The notes: generated by a model from the letters alone, not told the origin. A stretch of DNA of 64,000 bases from Actinomadura flavalba DSM 45200 (GCF_000374305.1 NZ_KB894094.1:665077-729076); one strand, 5' to 3'; positions 48,294 through 59,218 are shown, counted from the stretch's first letter. Numbers and translations are program-made.

Positions 48294-49282
48294 TCAGGTG
48301 GGGGTGCGAAGGCCACGGCGTTGCAGCAGGACGGCGACGACGATGATCACGCCCTTGGCGATGAGCTGGTCGGTCGTCTGGAGTCCGTTGAGGACGAACA
48401 GGTTCGTGATGATCGTGAAGACGAGCACGCCGAGGATCGACCCGACGACGGTGCCGCGCCCGCCGGTGAGCAGCGTGCCGCCGATGATGACGGCGGCGAT
48501 CGCGTCCAGCTCGTACAGGTCCCCGTGGGTGGCGGAACCCGTCGTCGTCCGGGCCATGATGATCAGCGCGGCGATGCCGCAGCAGAACCCGGACAGCGCG
48601 TAGAGGGCGAGGGTGTGGCGGCGGACGTCGATGCCGGCGAGCCGCGCCGCCTCGGGGTTGCCGCCGACGGCGAAGGTGCGGCGGCCGAACGTGGTGCGGT
48701 TCAGCAGCACCCAGCCCGCCGCCGCGACGGCCGCGAACAGGTAGACGACGAGCGGCAGCCCGAGGACGCGCGTCGTCGCCAGCGACTCGATCGCGTTGTT
48801 CTCGGGGCGGATGAGCTGCGTCTTGCGCTCGGAGATCCGCTGCCCGAGGCCGCGCGCCGCGACGAGCATCGCCAGCGTCGCGATGAACGGGACGAGCCGC
48901 CCGTAGGCGATGAGCAGGCCGTTGACGACGCCCGCGCCGGTGCCGACGAGCACCGCGCACAGCACCATCACGACCGGCCCGTACGACTGCGTCGCCAGCG
49001 TCGTCGCCCACACCGACGCCAGCGCCATCAGCGCGCCGACCGACAGGTCGATGCCGCCGCCGATGATCACGAACGTCATGCCGACGGTGATGACGCCGAT
49101 CGTCGCGGCCAGCGTCAGGATGCCGGAGATGTTGCCGCCGGTCGCGAACTCGCCCGGCTGGGTGACCAGCCCGACGACGACGAGCAGCCCCAGCGCCCCC
49201 AGCAGCCCGAGGTGCCGGATCTCGCCCGGCCCGCGCCGCGCCCGTTCCGGCGGATCGGCCTTCTTCTTCGTGAGCGTGAAGG

Positions 49283-49286
<4 letters not shown>
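48294..49286 (-). CDS. ABC sugar transporter permease (RbsC-like)
   Basis: A 330-residue integral membrane protein with about ten hydrophobic helices after a basic cytoplasmic N-terminus. GNISGILTLAATIGVITVGMTFVIIGGGIDLSVG is spread across the second to third helices, and FAVGGNPEAARLAGIDVRRH forms the ATPase-facing loop, as in BPD_transp_2 family permeases. It overlaps the ATPase stop (ATGA), so it is translated with it. One permease gene for the two halves implies a homodimer. Confidence 0.93.
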
Positions 49287-50815
<1,529 letters not shown>

Positions 50816-50846
50816 CCGGCCTCCTGGAAAAGGGGTGGCTGAGGCA

Positions 50847-50865
50847 GGCCGGGGGTCGCCCGGCC
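50847..50865 (-). terminator. Weak hairpin between ROK regulator and ABC ATPase
   Basis: Arms GGCCGGG and CCCGGCC flank a 5-nt loop. It may attenuate read-through from the regulator gene into the transporter genes, or simply be a stability element. Confidence 0.4.
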
Positions 50866-50885
50866 GGGATGTCGCGGTGTGGGAT

Positions 50886-52073
50886 CTAGACGGAGAAGAC
50901 GGAGTCGCTGATCATGCGGGCGCCGCCGGTGACACCGGCCGCGCCCGCGAGTTCGGAGAGCACGATGGGCAGGTTGCCGGTCGCCAGGGGCAGCGACCGG
51001 CGGTAGACGACGCTGCGGATCTCGGCGAGCAGCGTGTGCCCGAGACCCGCGACGCCGCCCGCGATGATGACGAGGCCGGGGTTGAAGAAGCTGACCAGGC
51101 CCGCGAGGACCTGGCCGACGTGGCGGCCGCCCTCGCGGACGATCCGGACGGCCTCGGCGTCGCCCGCCGCCGCGGCCGTGGCCACGTCGCGGGCGGACAG
51201 GTCGCCGCCCGCGTCGAGCAGGGCGGCGAGCTGCGGGGACCGGCCCGACCGCGCCGCCGCCAGGGCGTCGCGGGCCAGGGCGGCGCCGCCGAAGTACGCC
51301 TCCAGGCAGCCGTGGTTGCCGCAGGCGCACAGCGGGCCGTCGTCGTCGACGCGGATGTGGCCGATGTCGCCCGCGCTGCCCGACACGCCCCGGTAGATGG
51401 CGCCGTCCACGACGATGCCGCAGCCGATGCCGGTGCCGATCTTGACGAGCAGCAGGTCGTCCACCGACCGGGCGAGCCCGGACGTCAGCTCGCCGAGCGC
51501 CATGAGGTTCACGTCGTTGTCGACCTGGACGGGGCAGCCGAGTTCCTGGCCGACGGCGTCGCGGACGGGGAAGCGGTCCCAGCCGGGCATGATCGGCGGC
51601 ACGACCGGCATCCCGTCGCGGAAGCTGACCGGGCCGGGGACGCCGATGCCGGTGCCGTGGACGCGGGTGAACAGGCCCTCGTCGCGCAGCTTGCCGAGCA
51701 GGTCGAGCGCGCGGTCGAGCACGGCGGGGGCGCCCTGCCGGACGTCGCACGGCTCGCTGACGTGCCCGAGGATCTCCAGCTCGCCGTCGGTGACGGCGAC
51801 GTCGACGGAGGTGGCGCCGATGTCGAACGCGGCGAACCGCAGCCCCGGGTCGAGCCGGACGATCCCCGACCGGCGCCCGCCGCGCGAGGCGGCCAGCCCG
51901 CCGGACGCGACCAGGCCGAGTTCGGTGAGCCGGTCCAGCTCGACCGCGAGCTTGGACCGGGAGAGGTGCACGACGTCGCCGAGTTCGGCGCGCGAGCGCG
52001 GTCCCTCGTCGCGCAGCAGCCGGAGCAGGCGTGCCTGATGCTCGTTCTGCGGGCGGGCCGACATCCGCATCAC
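50886..52073 (-). CDS. ROK family transcriptional regulator
   Basis: A 395-residue protein. The N-terminal winged helix (RAELGDVVHLSRSKLAVELDRL) is followed by a ROK kinase-like domain with TGIGVPGPV and the zinc-binding cysteine motif CACGNHGCLEAYF (C-G-N-x-G-C-x-E). It is probably the repressor or activator of the sugar operon that follows it, and of itself. An inverted repeat about 80 bp upstream of its start is a candidate operator. It could also have sugar kinase activity, but the helix-turn-helix argues for regulation. Confidence 0.92.
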   Translation of the reverse strand: MMRMSARPQNEHQARLLRLLRDEGPRSRAELGDVVHLSRSKLAVELDRLTELGLVASGGLAASRGGRRSGIVRLDPGLRFAAFDIGATSVDVAVTDGELEILGHVSEPCDVRQGAPAVLDRALDLLGKLRDEGLFTRVHGTGIGVPGPVSFRDGMPVVPPIMPGWDRFPVRDAVGQELGCPVQVDNDVNLMALGELTSGLARSVDDLLLVKIGTGIGCGIVVDGAIYRGVSGSAGDIGHIRVDDDGPLCACGNHGCLEAYFGGAALARDALAAARSGRSPQLAALLDAGGDLSARDVATAAAAGDAEAVRIVREGGRHVGQVLAGLVSFFNPGLVIIAGGVAGLGHTLLAEIRSVVYRRSLPLATGNLPIVLSELAGAAGVTGGARMISDSVFSV

Positions 52074-52153
52074 GCCTCCCCTCGGGTCTGGGCTTGCCGA
52101 GAACGTAACGGGCTTTCGCGCACCTGAGAAGACCTTTCCCTAGAAATCTGCGA

Positions 52154-52178
52154 ACTTTCTCCAGTCAGAGGACAAAGT
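52154..52178. promoter_or_regulatory. Candidate ROK operator (inverted repeat)
   Basis: ACTTTCTCC and GGACAAAGT form an inverted repeat (8 of 9 positions) with a 7-bp spacer, in the A+T-richer stretch upstream of the ROK gene. Confidence 0.45.
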
Positions 52179-52204
52179 AAGCGTCCGCCGACTCCGGGCA
52201 TGGC

Positions 52205-52246
52205 GAAGCCCGGCCGCGCGCCCTTCCGGGTGCGCAGCCGGGCTTT
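52205..52246 (-). terminator. Terminator of the conservon operon
   Basis: Arms AAGCCCGGC and GCCGGGCTT are reinforced by inner GCGC/GCGC pairing, and lie 17 bp after the cvnD stop on the minus strand. Confidence 0.75.
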
Positions 52247-52262
52247 CAGCCGGTATGGGGAG

Positions 52263-52871
52263 TTAGTGGGTGGCGGGCTGGCGGCCGTTGCTCATCGTGC
52301 GCATGATGTGCTCCACCAGCGCGATGAGGACGTGCTTCGCCGACTCGCGGTCGCGGACGTCGCACTCGATGACCGGGATTTCCGGGCTGAGGTCGAGGGC
52401 GTCGCGGACCTGCTCGGGGGTGTGGGCCCCCGCGCCGTCGAAGCGGTTCACGCCGACGATGAACGGGACGCCCCGCCGCTCGAAGTAGTCCACCGAGGGG
52501 AAGCAGTCGGCCAGCCGCCGGGTGTCGACCAGCACGACGGCGCCCAGGGCGCCCTTGGCCAGCTCGTCCCACATGAACCAGAAGCGGTCCTGGCCCGGGG
52601 TGCCGAAGACGAACAGCACGAGGCCGTTCGGCAGCGTGATGCGGCCGAAGTCCATCGCGACCGTCGTCGTGGTCTTCTGCGAGACCGCCGAGGTGTCGTC
52701 GATGCCGACGCTCTTCTCGGTGAGCGATTCCTCGGTGCGCAGCGGACGGATCTCGCTGACCGCGCTCACCAGCGTGGTCTTGCCGACGCCGAAGCCGCCC
52801 GCGACCAGGATCTTGACGGTCAGCGCGGAATCGGCCTGCTGCGGGTCTCGGTCAGAGCGCACGGATTCCAT
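52263..52871 (-). CDS. cvnD: Conservon GTPase-like protein CvnD
   Basis: A 202-residue Ras-like ATP/GTP-binding protein. The P-loop is ILVAGGFGVGKTTLVSAVSE, followed by DFGRITLPNGLVLFVFGTPGQDRF (G3-like G-T-P-G-Q) and VGVNRFDGA (N-R-F-D in place of N-K-x-D). These are the hallmarks of the fourth conservon component, a membrane-associated switch working with the CvnA sensor and CvnB. It overlaps the 3' end of cvnC by 20 bp. The start chosen is the ATG at 52871. Confidence 0.93.
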   Translation of the reverse strand: MESVRSDRDPQQADSALTVKILVAGGFGVGKTTLVSAVSEIRPLRTEESLTEKSVGIDDTSAVSQKTTTTVAMDFGRITLPNGLVLFVFGTPGQDRFWFMWDELAKGALGAVVLVDTRRLADCFPSVDYFERRGVPFIVGVNRFDGAGAHTPEQVRDALDLSPEIPVIECDVRDRESAKHVLIALVEHIMRTMSNGRQPATH

Positions 52872-53256
52872 CGATCACTTCCTTGAGTACGCGCTCGCCG
52901 GGGAAGCGGGCCACCGGCGCGGGGCGGCGGACCTCGATGAGCGAGCGGTCGAGCAGGTCGCCGAGCAGGACCCGGACGACCCCGAGGGGGAGTTCCAGTT
53001 CTGACGCTATCTCGACAACCGACAGCGGGGCGCGGCAAAGCGCCAAGATCATCTCATGTTCCGGGTCGGGCGCCCACCGCGCGGGGTGCGCGCCCGGTGC
53101 CGAATCCCCCTCGTCGGGGGCCGTGTCGTCCCGGGTGACGATGAGCGCCACCAGGTCGAACAGGTCGGCGCCGTCGTAGTGCGTGCGTCCGCCGGTGAGC
53201 GCGTAGGGGCGCACCACCGGGCCGGCCTCGTCGTCGTACCAGGACGGGGTCGGCAT
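52852..53256 (-). CDS. cvnC: Conservon DUF742 protein CvnC
   Basis: A 134-residue DUF742 protein. VVRPYALTGGRTHY near the start and the winged-helix-like C-terminal half (PLSVVEIASELELPLGVVRVLLGDLLDRSLIEVR over two stretches) are the family signature. It is a presumed adaptor in the conservon signalling complex. The ATG at 53256 begins one base after the CvnB stop; a GTG at 53280 is possible but lies inside cvnB. Confidence 0.92.
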   Translation of the reverse strand: MPTPSWYDDEAGPVVRPYALTGGRTHYDGADLFDLVALIVTRDDTAPDEGDSAPGAHPARWAPDPEHEMILALCRAPLSVVEIASELELPLGVVRVLLGDLLDRSLIEVRRPAPVARFPGERVLKEVIDGIRAL

Positions 53257-53257
53257 G

Positions 53258-53695
53258 TCAGGCGCCGGGTCCAGCGGCACGCGGGTCGGCCGACAGGTGC
53301 TGCCCCACCCGCGTCACGAGCATCGCCATCTCGTAGGCGATGACGCCGAGGTCGGCGCCCGCCTCGGCGAGCACCGCGAGGCACGCCCCGCGTCCCGCCG
53401 CCGTGACGAACAGGAACGACGACTCCATCTCGACGATCGTCTGCCGGACGGCGCCGCCGCCGAACGACTCCCCGGCGCCGCGCGCCAGGCTCTGGAAGCT
53501 GGCCGCGACCGCCGCCAGGTGGTCGGACTGGCCGCGCTCCAGTCCGGTCGACGCGGCGATCCGCAACCCGTCGCTGGACAGCACCACGGCGTTCTGCACC
53601 TGGGCGACCCGCTGGACGAGGCTGTCCAGCAGCCAGTTCAGGTCGCCGGCCGCGCCGGACGCCGCGTCGTGCCCGGCCTGCTGGGCTCGTGTCAT
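53258..53695 (-). CDS. cvnB: Conservon Roadblock/LC7 protein CvnB
   Basis: A 145-residue Roadblock/LC7 domain protein: LNWLLDSLVQRVAQVQNAVVLSSDGL and FLFVTAAGRGACLAVLAEAGADLGVIAYEM across the fold. It is the MglB-like partner of the CvnD GTPase-like protein. The ATG at 53695 overlaps the sensor stop as ATGA. The very long open frame upstream in this reading frame is a shadow of cvnA. Confidence 0.93.
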   Translation of the reverse strand: MTRAQQAGHDAASGAAGDLNWLLDSLVQRVAQVQNAVVLSSDGLRIAASTGLERGQSDHLAAVAASFQSLARGAGESFGGGAVRQTIVEMESSFLFVTAAGRGACLAVLAEAGADLGVIAYEMAMLVTRVGQHLSADPRAAGPGA

Positions 53696-56181
53696 GGGGT
53701 GTGGTCCTCCTGCTCGGGGTGGGTCTTCGCATCGCCTTGGGGGCCGCGTTCGGCGGCGTCCCGGCCGCGCTCCCAGCCGCGCTGCATCGCGGACATCATG
53801 GAGCGGAGGGACTCGGGAGACCGCGCGTCCTCGGCGGGGCCCTCGGGCGCGTTCTGGGGTGGCGGGGCCTGCGGCGGGACGGGCGCGGCCAGCGGGACCG
53901 GCCGCGCGGCGGGCACGGGCCCGGTGGCGCGGTGCCGCCCGGTCCCGGCCGGGTCCTCGCCGCGTTCGGCGGCCAGCCGGGCGTCCACGCGTTCGCGGAG
54001 CTGCGGCGCCAGGTTCTGCTGGCGGCGGCGGCGCGGCAGGCCCGCCTCGGTCGCCTCGACGGGCGCGGGCTGCGGACGCGGCGCGACCTGCTCGGGCTCG
54101 GGCGCGGGTTCGTGCTCGGCGGGCGGGTCGGTGACGAGCCGCACCACGCCCTCCTTCTCCCGGGCCGTCTCGGCGCCGCCGCCCGGCGCGGGGCCGGGCG
54201 TGAGGGCCAGCGGCCCGGAGCGGCGCGCCACCGGCTCGGGCTCGTCGGGTTCCACGACCAGGTTGCCGGGGATGAGGGCGATGGCCGTCATGCCGCCGTA
54301 CGGGGAGGGCCGCAGCGTCACCCTGATGCCGTGCCGGGCGGCCAGCCGCGCCACGACGAACAGGCCGAGCTGGGCGCTGTCGGCCGGGTCGAAATCGGGC
54401 GGGTCCGCGAGCTTGGCGTTGGCGGCGACGACGGCGTCCTCGTCCATGCCGAGGCCGCGGTCCTCGATCTCGATGGCGTAGCCGTTCCCGGCGGCGTGCC
54501 CGCTGATCGTCACCGGCGCGCGCGGCGGCGAGAACGTCGTGGCGTTCTCCACGATCTCCGCGATGAGGTGGATGACGTCCGCGACGGCCGAGCCGAGCAG
54601 CGCCAGCCGGGGCATCGGCTGCACCCGCACCCGCTGGTAGTCCTCGACCTCCGCGACCGCGCCGCGCACGACGTCGATGAGCGGCACCGGGTTGCGCCAG
54701 CCGCGCCCGGCGTGCTTGCCCGCCAGGATGACCAGGCCCTCGGCGTGCCGCCGCATGCGGGTCGCGAGGTGGTCGAGGCGGAACAGGTCGGCCAGTTCGG
54801 ACGGGTCCTCGCTGCGGTGCTCCATCGTGTCGAGCAGCGCGAGCTGGCGGTGCAGCAGCGCCTGGTTGCGGCGGGCCAGGTTGACGAACACCTCGTTGAT
54901 GCCGCGCCGCGCGGCGACCTCGCCCGCCGCCGCGATGAGCACGGCCTCGCGGGTCGTCTGGAAGGAGCGCGAGATGGCGCGGATCTCGTCGATGCGGAAC
55001 TGCGGGTCGGGCGGGACGGCGGAGGGGTCCACGGGTTCGCCGCTGCGCACGCGTTCGGCGAGCTGCGGAAGCTGGTACCGGGCGAATCCGACGACGGCGT
55101 CCGCGAGGGTGCGGCACTCGCGCACCAGCCGCCGCGCGACCCGGTACGCCAGCAGGGCCGAGGCGACGACGGCGAGCAGGCCGAGGCCGCCCGCGATGGC
55201 CAGCCGCCCGAACACGCCGAGCGCCATGTCCCTGGCGCGCGCGGTGACGCCGTCCAGCACGTCGTTCTCGAAGTCGTAGAGCCGCGTGCCGACGGTGTCG
55301 GCGGTCGACCACCACTGCCGGACCGACACCGGCGGCCGGTCGGCGCGGCTCACCCGGGTCGCGGGACGCCCGGTGTCGGCCGGGACGGCCGCGCGCGGCG
55401 CCGCGCGCACGACCTCGTCCTCCAGCAGCCGCAGCCGCGCAAACTCCGGCGAGGACACCATGCGCCCGTACCGGTCGCGGTCGGGGCCGGGCAGGTTCGC
55501 GACCGTGTCGGCGTACAGGAACCGCTGCGCGCCGACGAGCTGGGCGAAGTCGGCGCGTTCGGCGACGGTGAGGCGGCCCGCGCCGAGCACGCCGCTGAGC
55601 AGCGCGTCCTCGCGGGACAGGAACTCGCGGGCGCGGGCGAGGGCGGTGACCGCGCGGGCGTCGGCGGCGACGCGCCCGTCCTGCGGGACGGGGAGGGAGT
55701 ACAGCGCGAAGGCGGCGTCGATCATGCCCGTGTAGGCGCGGAGCACGTCGGCGCGGGACGCCGATCCGGCGTCGATCTCGGCGCGGACGGCCTCCAGCGC
55801 GCCGAGCCCCCGGACGAACGCCTCGTAGATCCCGCGCGCGGCCGGGGAGAAGCGCTCGCGGACGTGCTGGCTGCCGACGGCGCGCTGGGACGCGGCGCGG
55901 AACCCGTCGGTGGCGCGCCGCTGGGCGGCCAGGTCGGCGCCCTCGGGGTCGCCGCCGTGCCCGACGCGCCACATCGACAGCCGTCGTTCCTTCTGGAGCG
56001 CGTCCACCGTGTTCTGGGTGGGTTCGATGACCTGCACGCCGAGGTCGCGTCCCTGGATGAGCCGGACGGCGTCGCCGGAGGTGATGCCCGTCGCGAAGAT
56101 CCACAGTCCGACCAGGGCCACCAGCGGGACGAGCGTCACGAGGGTGATCCGGGCGCGGATGGAACTGAGGCGCCCGTTCAT
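53692..56181 (-). CDS. cvnA: Conservon sensor histidine kinase-like protein CvnA
   Basis: An 829-residue membrane sensor. The first helix is ITLVTLVPLVALVGLWIFATG, followed by an extracytoplasmic nitrate/nitrite-sensor-like helical domain (about 35-300) and a second helix LAIAGGLGLLAVVASALLAYRV. An HAMP-like region and an RRNQALLHRQLALLDTMEHR dimerisation helix come next. The ATPase domain has IAEIVENATTFSPP (N box), IEIEDRGLGM (G1) and SAQLGLFVVARLAARHGI. The C-terminal ~150 residues are proline-rich. The usual phosphoacceptor H is in the LDTMEHR region. It heads the cvnABCD operon. Confidence 0.93.
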   Translation of the reverse strand: MNGRLSSIRARITLVTLVPLVALVGLWIFATGITSGDAVRLIQGRDLGVQVIEPTQNTVDALQKERRLSMWRVGHGGDPEGADLAAQRRATDGFRAASQRAVGSQHVRERFSPAARGIYEAFVRGLGALEAVRAEIDAGSASRADVLRAYTGMIDAAFALYSLPVPQDGRVAADARAVTALARAREFLSREDALLSGVLGAGRLTVAERADFAQLVGAQRFLYADTVANLPGPDRDRYGRMVSSPEFARLRLLEDEVVRAAPRAAVPADTGRPATRVSRADRPPVSVRQWWSTADTVGTRLYDFENDVLDGVTARARDMALGVFGRLAIAGGLGLLAVVASALLAYRVARRLVRECRTLADAVVGFARYQLPQLAERVRSGEPVDPSAVPPDPQFRIDEIRAISRSFQTTREAVLIAAAGEVAARRGINEVFVNLARRNQALLHRQLALLDTMEHRSEDPSELADLFRLDHLATRMRRHAEGLVILAGKHAGRGWRNPVPLIDVVRGAVAEVEDYQRVRVQPMPRLALLGSAVADVIHLIAEIVENATTFSPPRAPVTISGHAAGNGYAIEIEDRGLGMDEDAVVAANAKLADPPDFDPADSAQLGLFVVARLAARHGIRVTLRPSPYGGMTAIALIPGNLVVEPDEPEPVARRSGPLALTPGPAPGGGAETAREKEGVVRLVTDPPAEHEPAPEPEQVAPRPQPAPVEATEAGLPRRRRQQNLAPQLRERVDARLAAERGEDPAGTGRHRATGPVPAARPVPLAAPVPPQAPPPQNAPEGPAEDARSPESLRSMMSAMQRGWERGRDAAERGPQGDAKTHPEQEDHTP

Positions 56182-56449
56182 CGCGGCCCGCGGAACGGAC
56201 CGGCGCTGCGGCGCGGTGGGGGGATAGGGCGCGACATGGCGGAGAAACCCTCCGAGACGGGCTGTGCGGGGGTCTGCCGGAGCCTACTACGCCGGAAGAT
56301 ACCCCTGATGGACGCGATGACTACCTTGCCACGCCTGCCCCGTTCTTTCCGGCATCGCCCGACAAATCTGGTGAATCTGACAGCCTGCGATGCGGTCACA
56401 GTTCCCTACATCCCGCGCGCGAGAATCTCCGCCCGGGACCGGACGGCGT

Positions 56450-56455
56450 TACGAT
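56450..56455 (+). promoter_or_regulatory. Putative -10 (TACGAT) for a leaderless transcript
   Basis: TACGAT fits TAnnnT and ends 7 nt before the GTG at 56463. No Shine-Dalgarno is present. Confidence 0.45.
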
Positions 56456-56462
56456 TCCCGCC

Positions 56463-57305
56463 GTGAGTCCCGAAAGCCAGGCATCCGAGGCACTTCCGTC
56501 GCGACGCCGCCGAGCCCCCCGGGGCGGGCGGCACCGCGGCGACGAATCCTTCCTGCTGCCCCCCGGTTCCCCCGCCCTCGTCCTGGCGGTCAACGGCCCG
56601 GCCCACGGGCCCGGAGCGGAGATCGCCGCCGAGATCGCCCGGCTGGTCGAGATCGAGCACACCGGCCAACCGGCCCTCGTGGGCCACCTGCACGGCGAGG
56701 AGGCGGCGCTCGCGCCGCTGCTGGCCGGGCTGCGGCAGCACCGACCCGACGAACCCGCGGCGGTCGTCGTCCCGTTCGCGTCCGTCCACGACCCGGCGCT
56801 GGCCGCCGCCGTCGCCGACCACGCGGCGCGGGCGCCCGTCCCCGTCGTCCCGGCCGAGGCGCTCGGCCCGCACCCGCTCATCGCCGAGGCGCTGCACGAC
56901 CGGCTCGCCGACGCGGGACTGGCCCGCGCCGACCGCATCCGCATGATGACGATGGTCACCGCCGCGGGCGCCGTGATCGTCGGCACCCCGGGCGACGTCG
57001 GTGCCGTCCGGCAGGCCGAGGTGTCCAGCGTCCTGCTGGCGTCGCGGCTGGCGTGCCCGGTGTTCACCGTTCCGCTCCGCGACGAGCAGGCGCTCGCCGC
57101 CGCCGCGCACCAGCTCCGCGCGTCCGGCGCCGCCAACGTGGCGATCGCGCCGCACCTCATCGGGCACGAGCCCGAGGCCGCGTCGGTCGCCCAGGTCGCC
57201 GCCGCGTCCGGCGCCGGCTACGCCGGGCCGCTCGGCGCGCACCCCGCGCTCGCGCGGCTGGCCGCGCTGCGCTACACCGAGGCGCTGGCGGGCGCGCTCG
57301 CCTGA
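56463..57305 (+). CDS. CbiX/sirohydrochlorin chelatase-like protein
   Basis: A 280-residue protein made of two chelatase-like halves. The first is LVLAVNGPAHGPGAEIAAEIARLV and VVVPFASVHDPALAAAV; the second is CPVFTVPLRDEQALAAAA and NVAIAPHLIGHEP. The usual G-H-G/S histidine of CbiX is partly retained as G-P-A-H-G, but the second-half histidine pattern is weak, so catalysis of cobalt or iron insertion is uncertain. It is not next to siroheme or cobalamin genes. The first 30 residues are basic and non-conserved. Confidence 0.75.
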   Translation: MSPESQASEALPSRRRRAPRGGRHRGDESFLLPPGSPALVLAVNGPAHGPGAEIAAEIARLVEIEHTGQPALVGHLHGEEAALAPLLAGLRQHRPDEPAAVVVPFASVHDPALAAAVADHAARAPVPVVPAEALGPHPLIAEALHDRLADAGLARADRIRMMTMVTAAGAVIVGTPGDVGAVRQAEVSSVLLASRLACPVFTVPLRDEQALAAAAHQLRASGAANVAIAPHLIGHEPEAASVAQVAAASGAGYAGPLGAHPALARLAALRYTEALAGALA

Positions 57306-57309
57306 ACGC

Positions 57310-57336
57310 CGGGGCGGGCCGGTGCGGCCCGCCCCG
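57310..57336. terminator. Bidirectional hairpin terminator
   Basis: Perfect 12-bp arms CGGGGCGGGCCG and CGGCCCGCCCCG with a 3-nt loop fill the gap between convergent genes. Confidence 0.8.
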
Positions 57337-57339
57337 CGC

Positions 57340-58134
57340 TCAGCGGTTCCGGAACTCGGGGGGCCGCTTCTCCAGCGTGGCCGCCATGCCCTCGGCCAGG
57401 TCCTCGGTGAAGAAGGCGAGGGTCTGGACGGCGGTCTCGGCCGCCAGGTGGCGGCGCAGCCCCGGCGCGTCCAGCGCCATGTTGAGCAGTTCCTTGGTGC
57501 GGGCCAGCCCGTAGGGGGACTTGCCGAGCAGTTCGGCGGCCAGCTCCAGCGCCGCCGCCAGGTCGCCGCCCGCGGCGGCCCGCTCGGTGACCAGCCCGAG
57601 GTCGTCGGCGCGGTCGAGCGTGAACCGTTCCGCCCGGTAGGCGATCTCCGCCGCCCGCGCCGGGCCGACGAGCCGGGGCAGCAGCCACGACAGCCCGCAG
57701 TCCCCCGCCGACAGGCCGAGGTCGGTGAACGGCACGACGAACCGCGTCGTCGGGTCTGCGACGCGGAGGTCGCAGGCGAGCGCCCATGCCACCGCCATCC
57801 CCGCGACGGGCCCGTGCAGCGCGGCGATGACCGGCTGCGGGATCTCCCGCAGCCGCGCCGTCACCTCGCCGCCCCGGGCGATGCCGCGGTGCAGGCGCTG
57901 CACGCGGCCCTCGCCGCCGTCACTCTCGTCACCGGCCAGCAGGTCCATGCCGGACGAGAACGCCCGGCCCTCCCCCGTCAGCACGACGACGCGCGTCGCG
58001 GTGTCGCGGGCCAGCCCGTCCAGGGCGCCGAGCAGTTCCTCGGTGAGGCGCGCGGTGACCGCGTTCAGCCGATCCGGGCGGGACAGGGTGAGCACCGCCG
58101 CCCCGTCCCGCCGTTCCACCCGGAGGTCGCCCAT
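57340..58134 (-). CDS. Enoyl-CoA hydratase/isomerase family protein
   Basis: A 264-residue crotonase. The oxyanion-hole strand AFSSGMDLLAG and the HGPVAGMAVAWALACDLRVAD helix are typical, as is FTDLGLSAGDCGLSWLLPRLVG. The D-C-G replaces the usual catalytic G-G/E pair seen in hydratases, so isomerase or another crotonase reaction is possible. The ATG at 58134 lies 10 bp after the dehydrogenase stop. Together they look like a small acyl-CoA beta-oxidation unit. Confidence 0.87.
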   Translation of the reverse strand: MGDLRVERRDGAAVLTLSRPDRLNAVTARLTEELLGALDGLARDTATRVVVLTGEGRAFSSGMDLLAGDESDGGEGRVQRLHRGIARGGEVTARLREIPQPVIAALHGPVAGMAVAWALACDLRVADPTTRFVVPFTDLGLSAGDCGLSWLLPRLVGPARAAEIAYRAERFTLDRADDLGLVTERAAAGGDLAAALELAAELLGKSPYGLARTKELLNMALDAPGLRRHLAAETAVQTLAFFTEDLAEGMAATLEKRPPEFRNR

Positions 58135-58144
58135 GGGCGTCCCG

Positions 58145-59047
58145 TCAGGAGGTGAGGTGCTGGATGAGCGGGCCCATCTGCTCACCGACGTTCTTGAACA
58201 CCGTCAGCGGCTCGCCGGCGTTGATCGCCGCCCAGTTGTCGCGCACGGACTCGACCGACAGCGTCTCCTTGCTGCCCCAGCCCGGCCCCTCCGCCACGAA
58301 GATCTTCGCGACGCGGCCGCCGCCGACGGTGTAGACCTCGCCGGAGTCGGGGTTCTCCTCGTGCGCCAGGTAGGCGACGAGCGGGGTGACCTGCTCGACG
58401 CCGAGCTTGTCCGCGAAGTCGGCGGGCAGCAGGTCCTCGGTCATGCGCGTCCAGGCGACGGGCGCGATGGCGTTGGCCTTGATGTTGTACTTGGCGCCCT
58501 CGTGCGCGAGCGTCTTGGTGAACCCGACCAGGCCCATCTTGACGGTCGCGTAGTTGGCCTGGCCGAAGTTGCCGAACAGGCCCGCCGGGGACGAGGTGTT
58601 GACGATGCGGCCGTAGCCCTGCTCGCGCAGGTGCGGCCAGGCGGCGCTGGAGACCAGGAACGAGCCGCGCAGGTGCACCGCGACGACCGAGTCGAACTCC
58701 TCGGCCGTCATGTTCTTGAACGACTTGTCGCGCAGGATGCCCGCGTTGTTGACGACGATGTCGACCTTGCCGAACGCGTCGATCGCCGTCCGGACGATGC
58801 CCGCCGCGCCGTCGGCGTCCGCGACGTTGCCCGGGTCGGCGACGGCCTCGCCGCCGTTCTTGCGGATCTCCTCCACGACCTCCTGGGCCGGTCCGGCCGA
58901 GGCCCCGGCGCCGGCGCGGTCGCCGCCGAGGTCGTTGACGACGACCTTGGCGCCGCGCGCGGCCAGCTCCAGCGCGTGCCGGCGGCCCAGCCCGTGCCCG
59001 GCCCCGGTCACGATCGCGACCCGGCCGTCGTAGCGCAGTTCCGACAT
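58145..59047 (-). CDS. MFE-2-type (3R)-hydroxyacyl-CoA dehydrogenase (SDR family)
   Basis: A 300-residue short-chain dehydrogenase: VAIVTGAGHGLGRRHALELAARGAKVVVNDLGG over two stretches, NNAGILRDKSFKNM, NTSSPAGLFGNFGQANYATVKMG with the catalytic S, Y and K. The VVNDLGG plus LRDKSFKNM pattern is that of the dehydrogenase part of peroxisomal multifunctional enzyme 2 and of actinobacterial Hsd4A-like proteins in steroid side-chain degradation. The C-terminal ~60 residues (GGRVAKIFVAEGPGW) also match. A fatty-acid role is equally possible. No KstR-like site precedes it. Confidence 0.88.
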   Translation of the reverse strand: MSELRYDGRVAIVTGAGHGLGRRHALELAARGAKVVVNDLGGDRAGAGASAGPAQEVVEEIRKNGGEAVADPGNVADADGAAGIVRTAIDAFGKVDIVVNNAGILRDKSFKNMTAEEFDSVVAVHLRGSFLVSSAAWPHLREQGYGRIVNTSSPAGLFGNFGQANYATVKMGLVGFTKTLAHEGAKYNIKANAIAPVAWTRMTEDLLPADFADKLGVEQVTPLVAYLAHEENPDSGEVYTVGGGRVAKIFVAEGPGWGSKETLSVESVRDNWAAINAGEPLTVFKNVGEQMGPLIQHLTS

Positions 59048-59084
59048 CCCTGTCTCCTCACATCGCCCGCTGCGAACTCCCCTA

Positions 59085-59117
59085 GGTAACCACCAAGGGG
59101 TTACCCAGTGGTACCAC
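59085..59117. promoter_or_regulatory. Palindrome cluster in a divergent promoter
   Basis: GGTAACC (59085) and GGTTACC (59099) form an inverted repeat with a 7-bp spacer, and GTGGTACCAC (59108-59117) is a perfect 10-bp palindrome sharing the GGTnACC core. They lie between the dehydrogenase/hydratase operon and the transferase gene and could bind one TetR- or GntR-like regulator. Confidence 0.5.
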
Positions 59118-59218
59118 CCGACCGAATCTCGCTCGGCTTCGACCCCGGGACGCCGGGGGGTTCCGGGGTCCCGCCCGGTCGCGTAACGATGGGGGGAGGC
59201 GACCGGAAGGGGATCGAG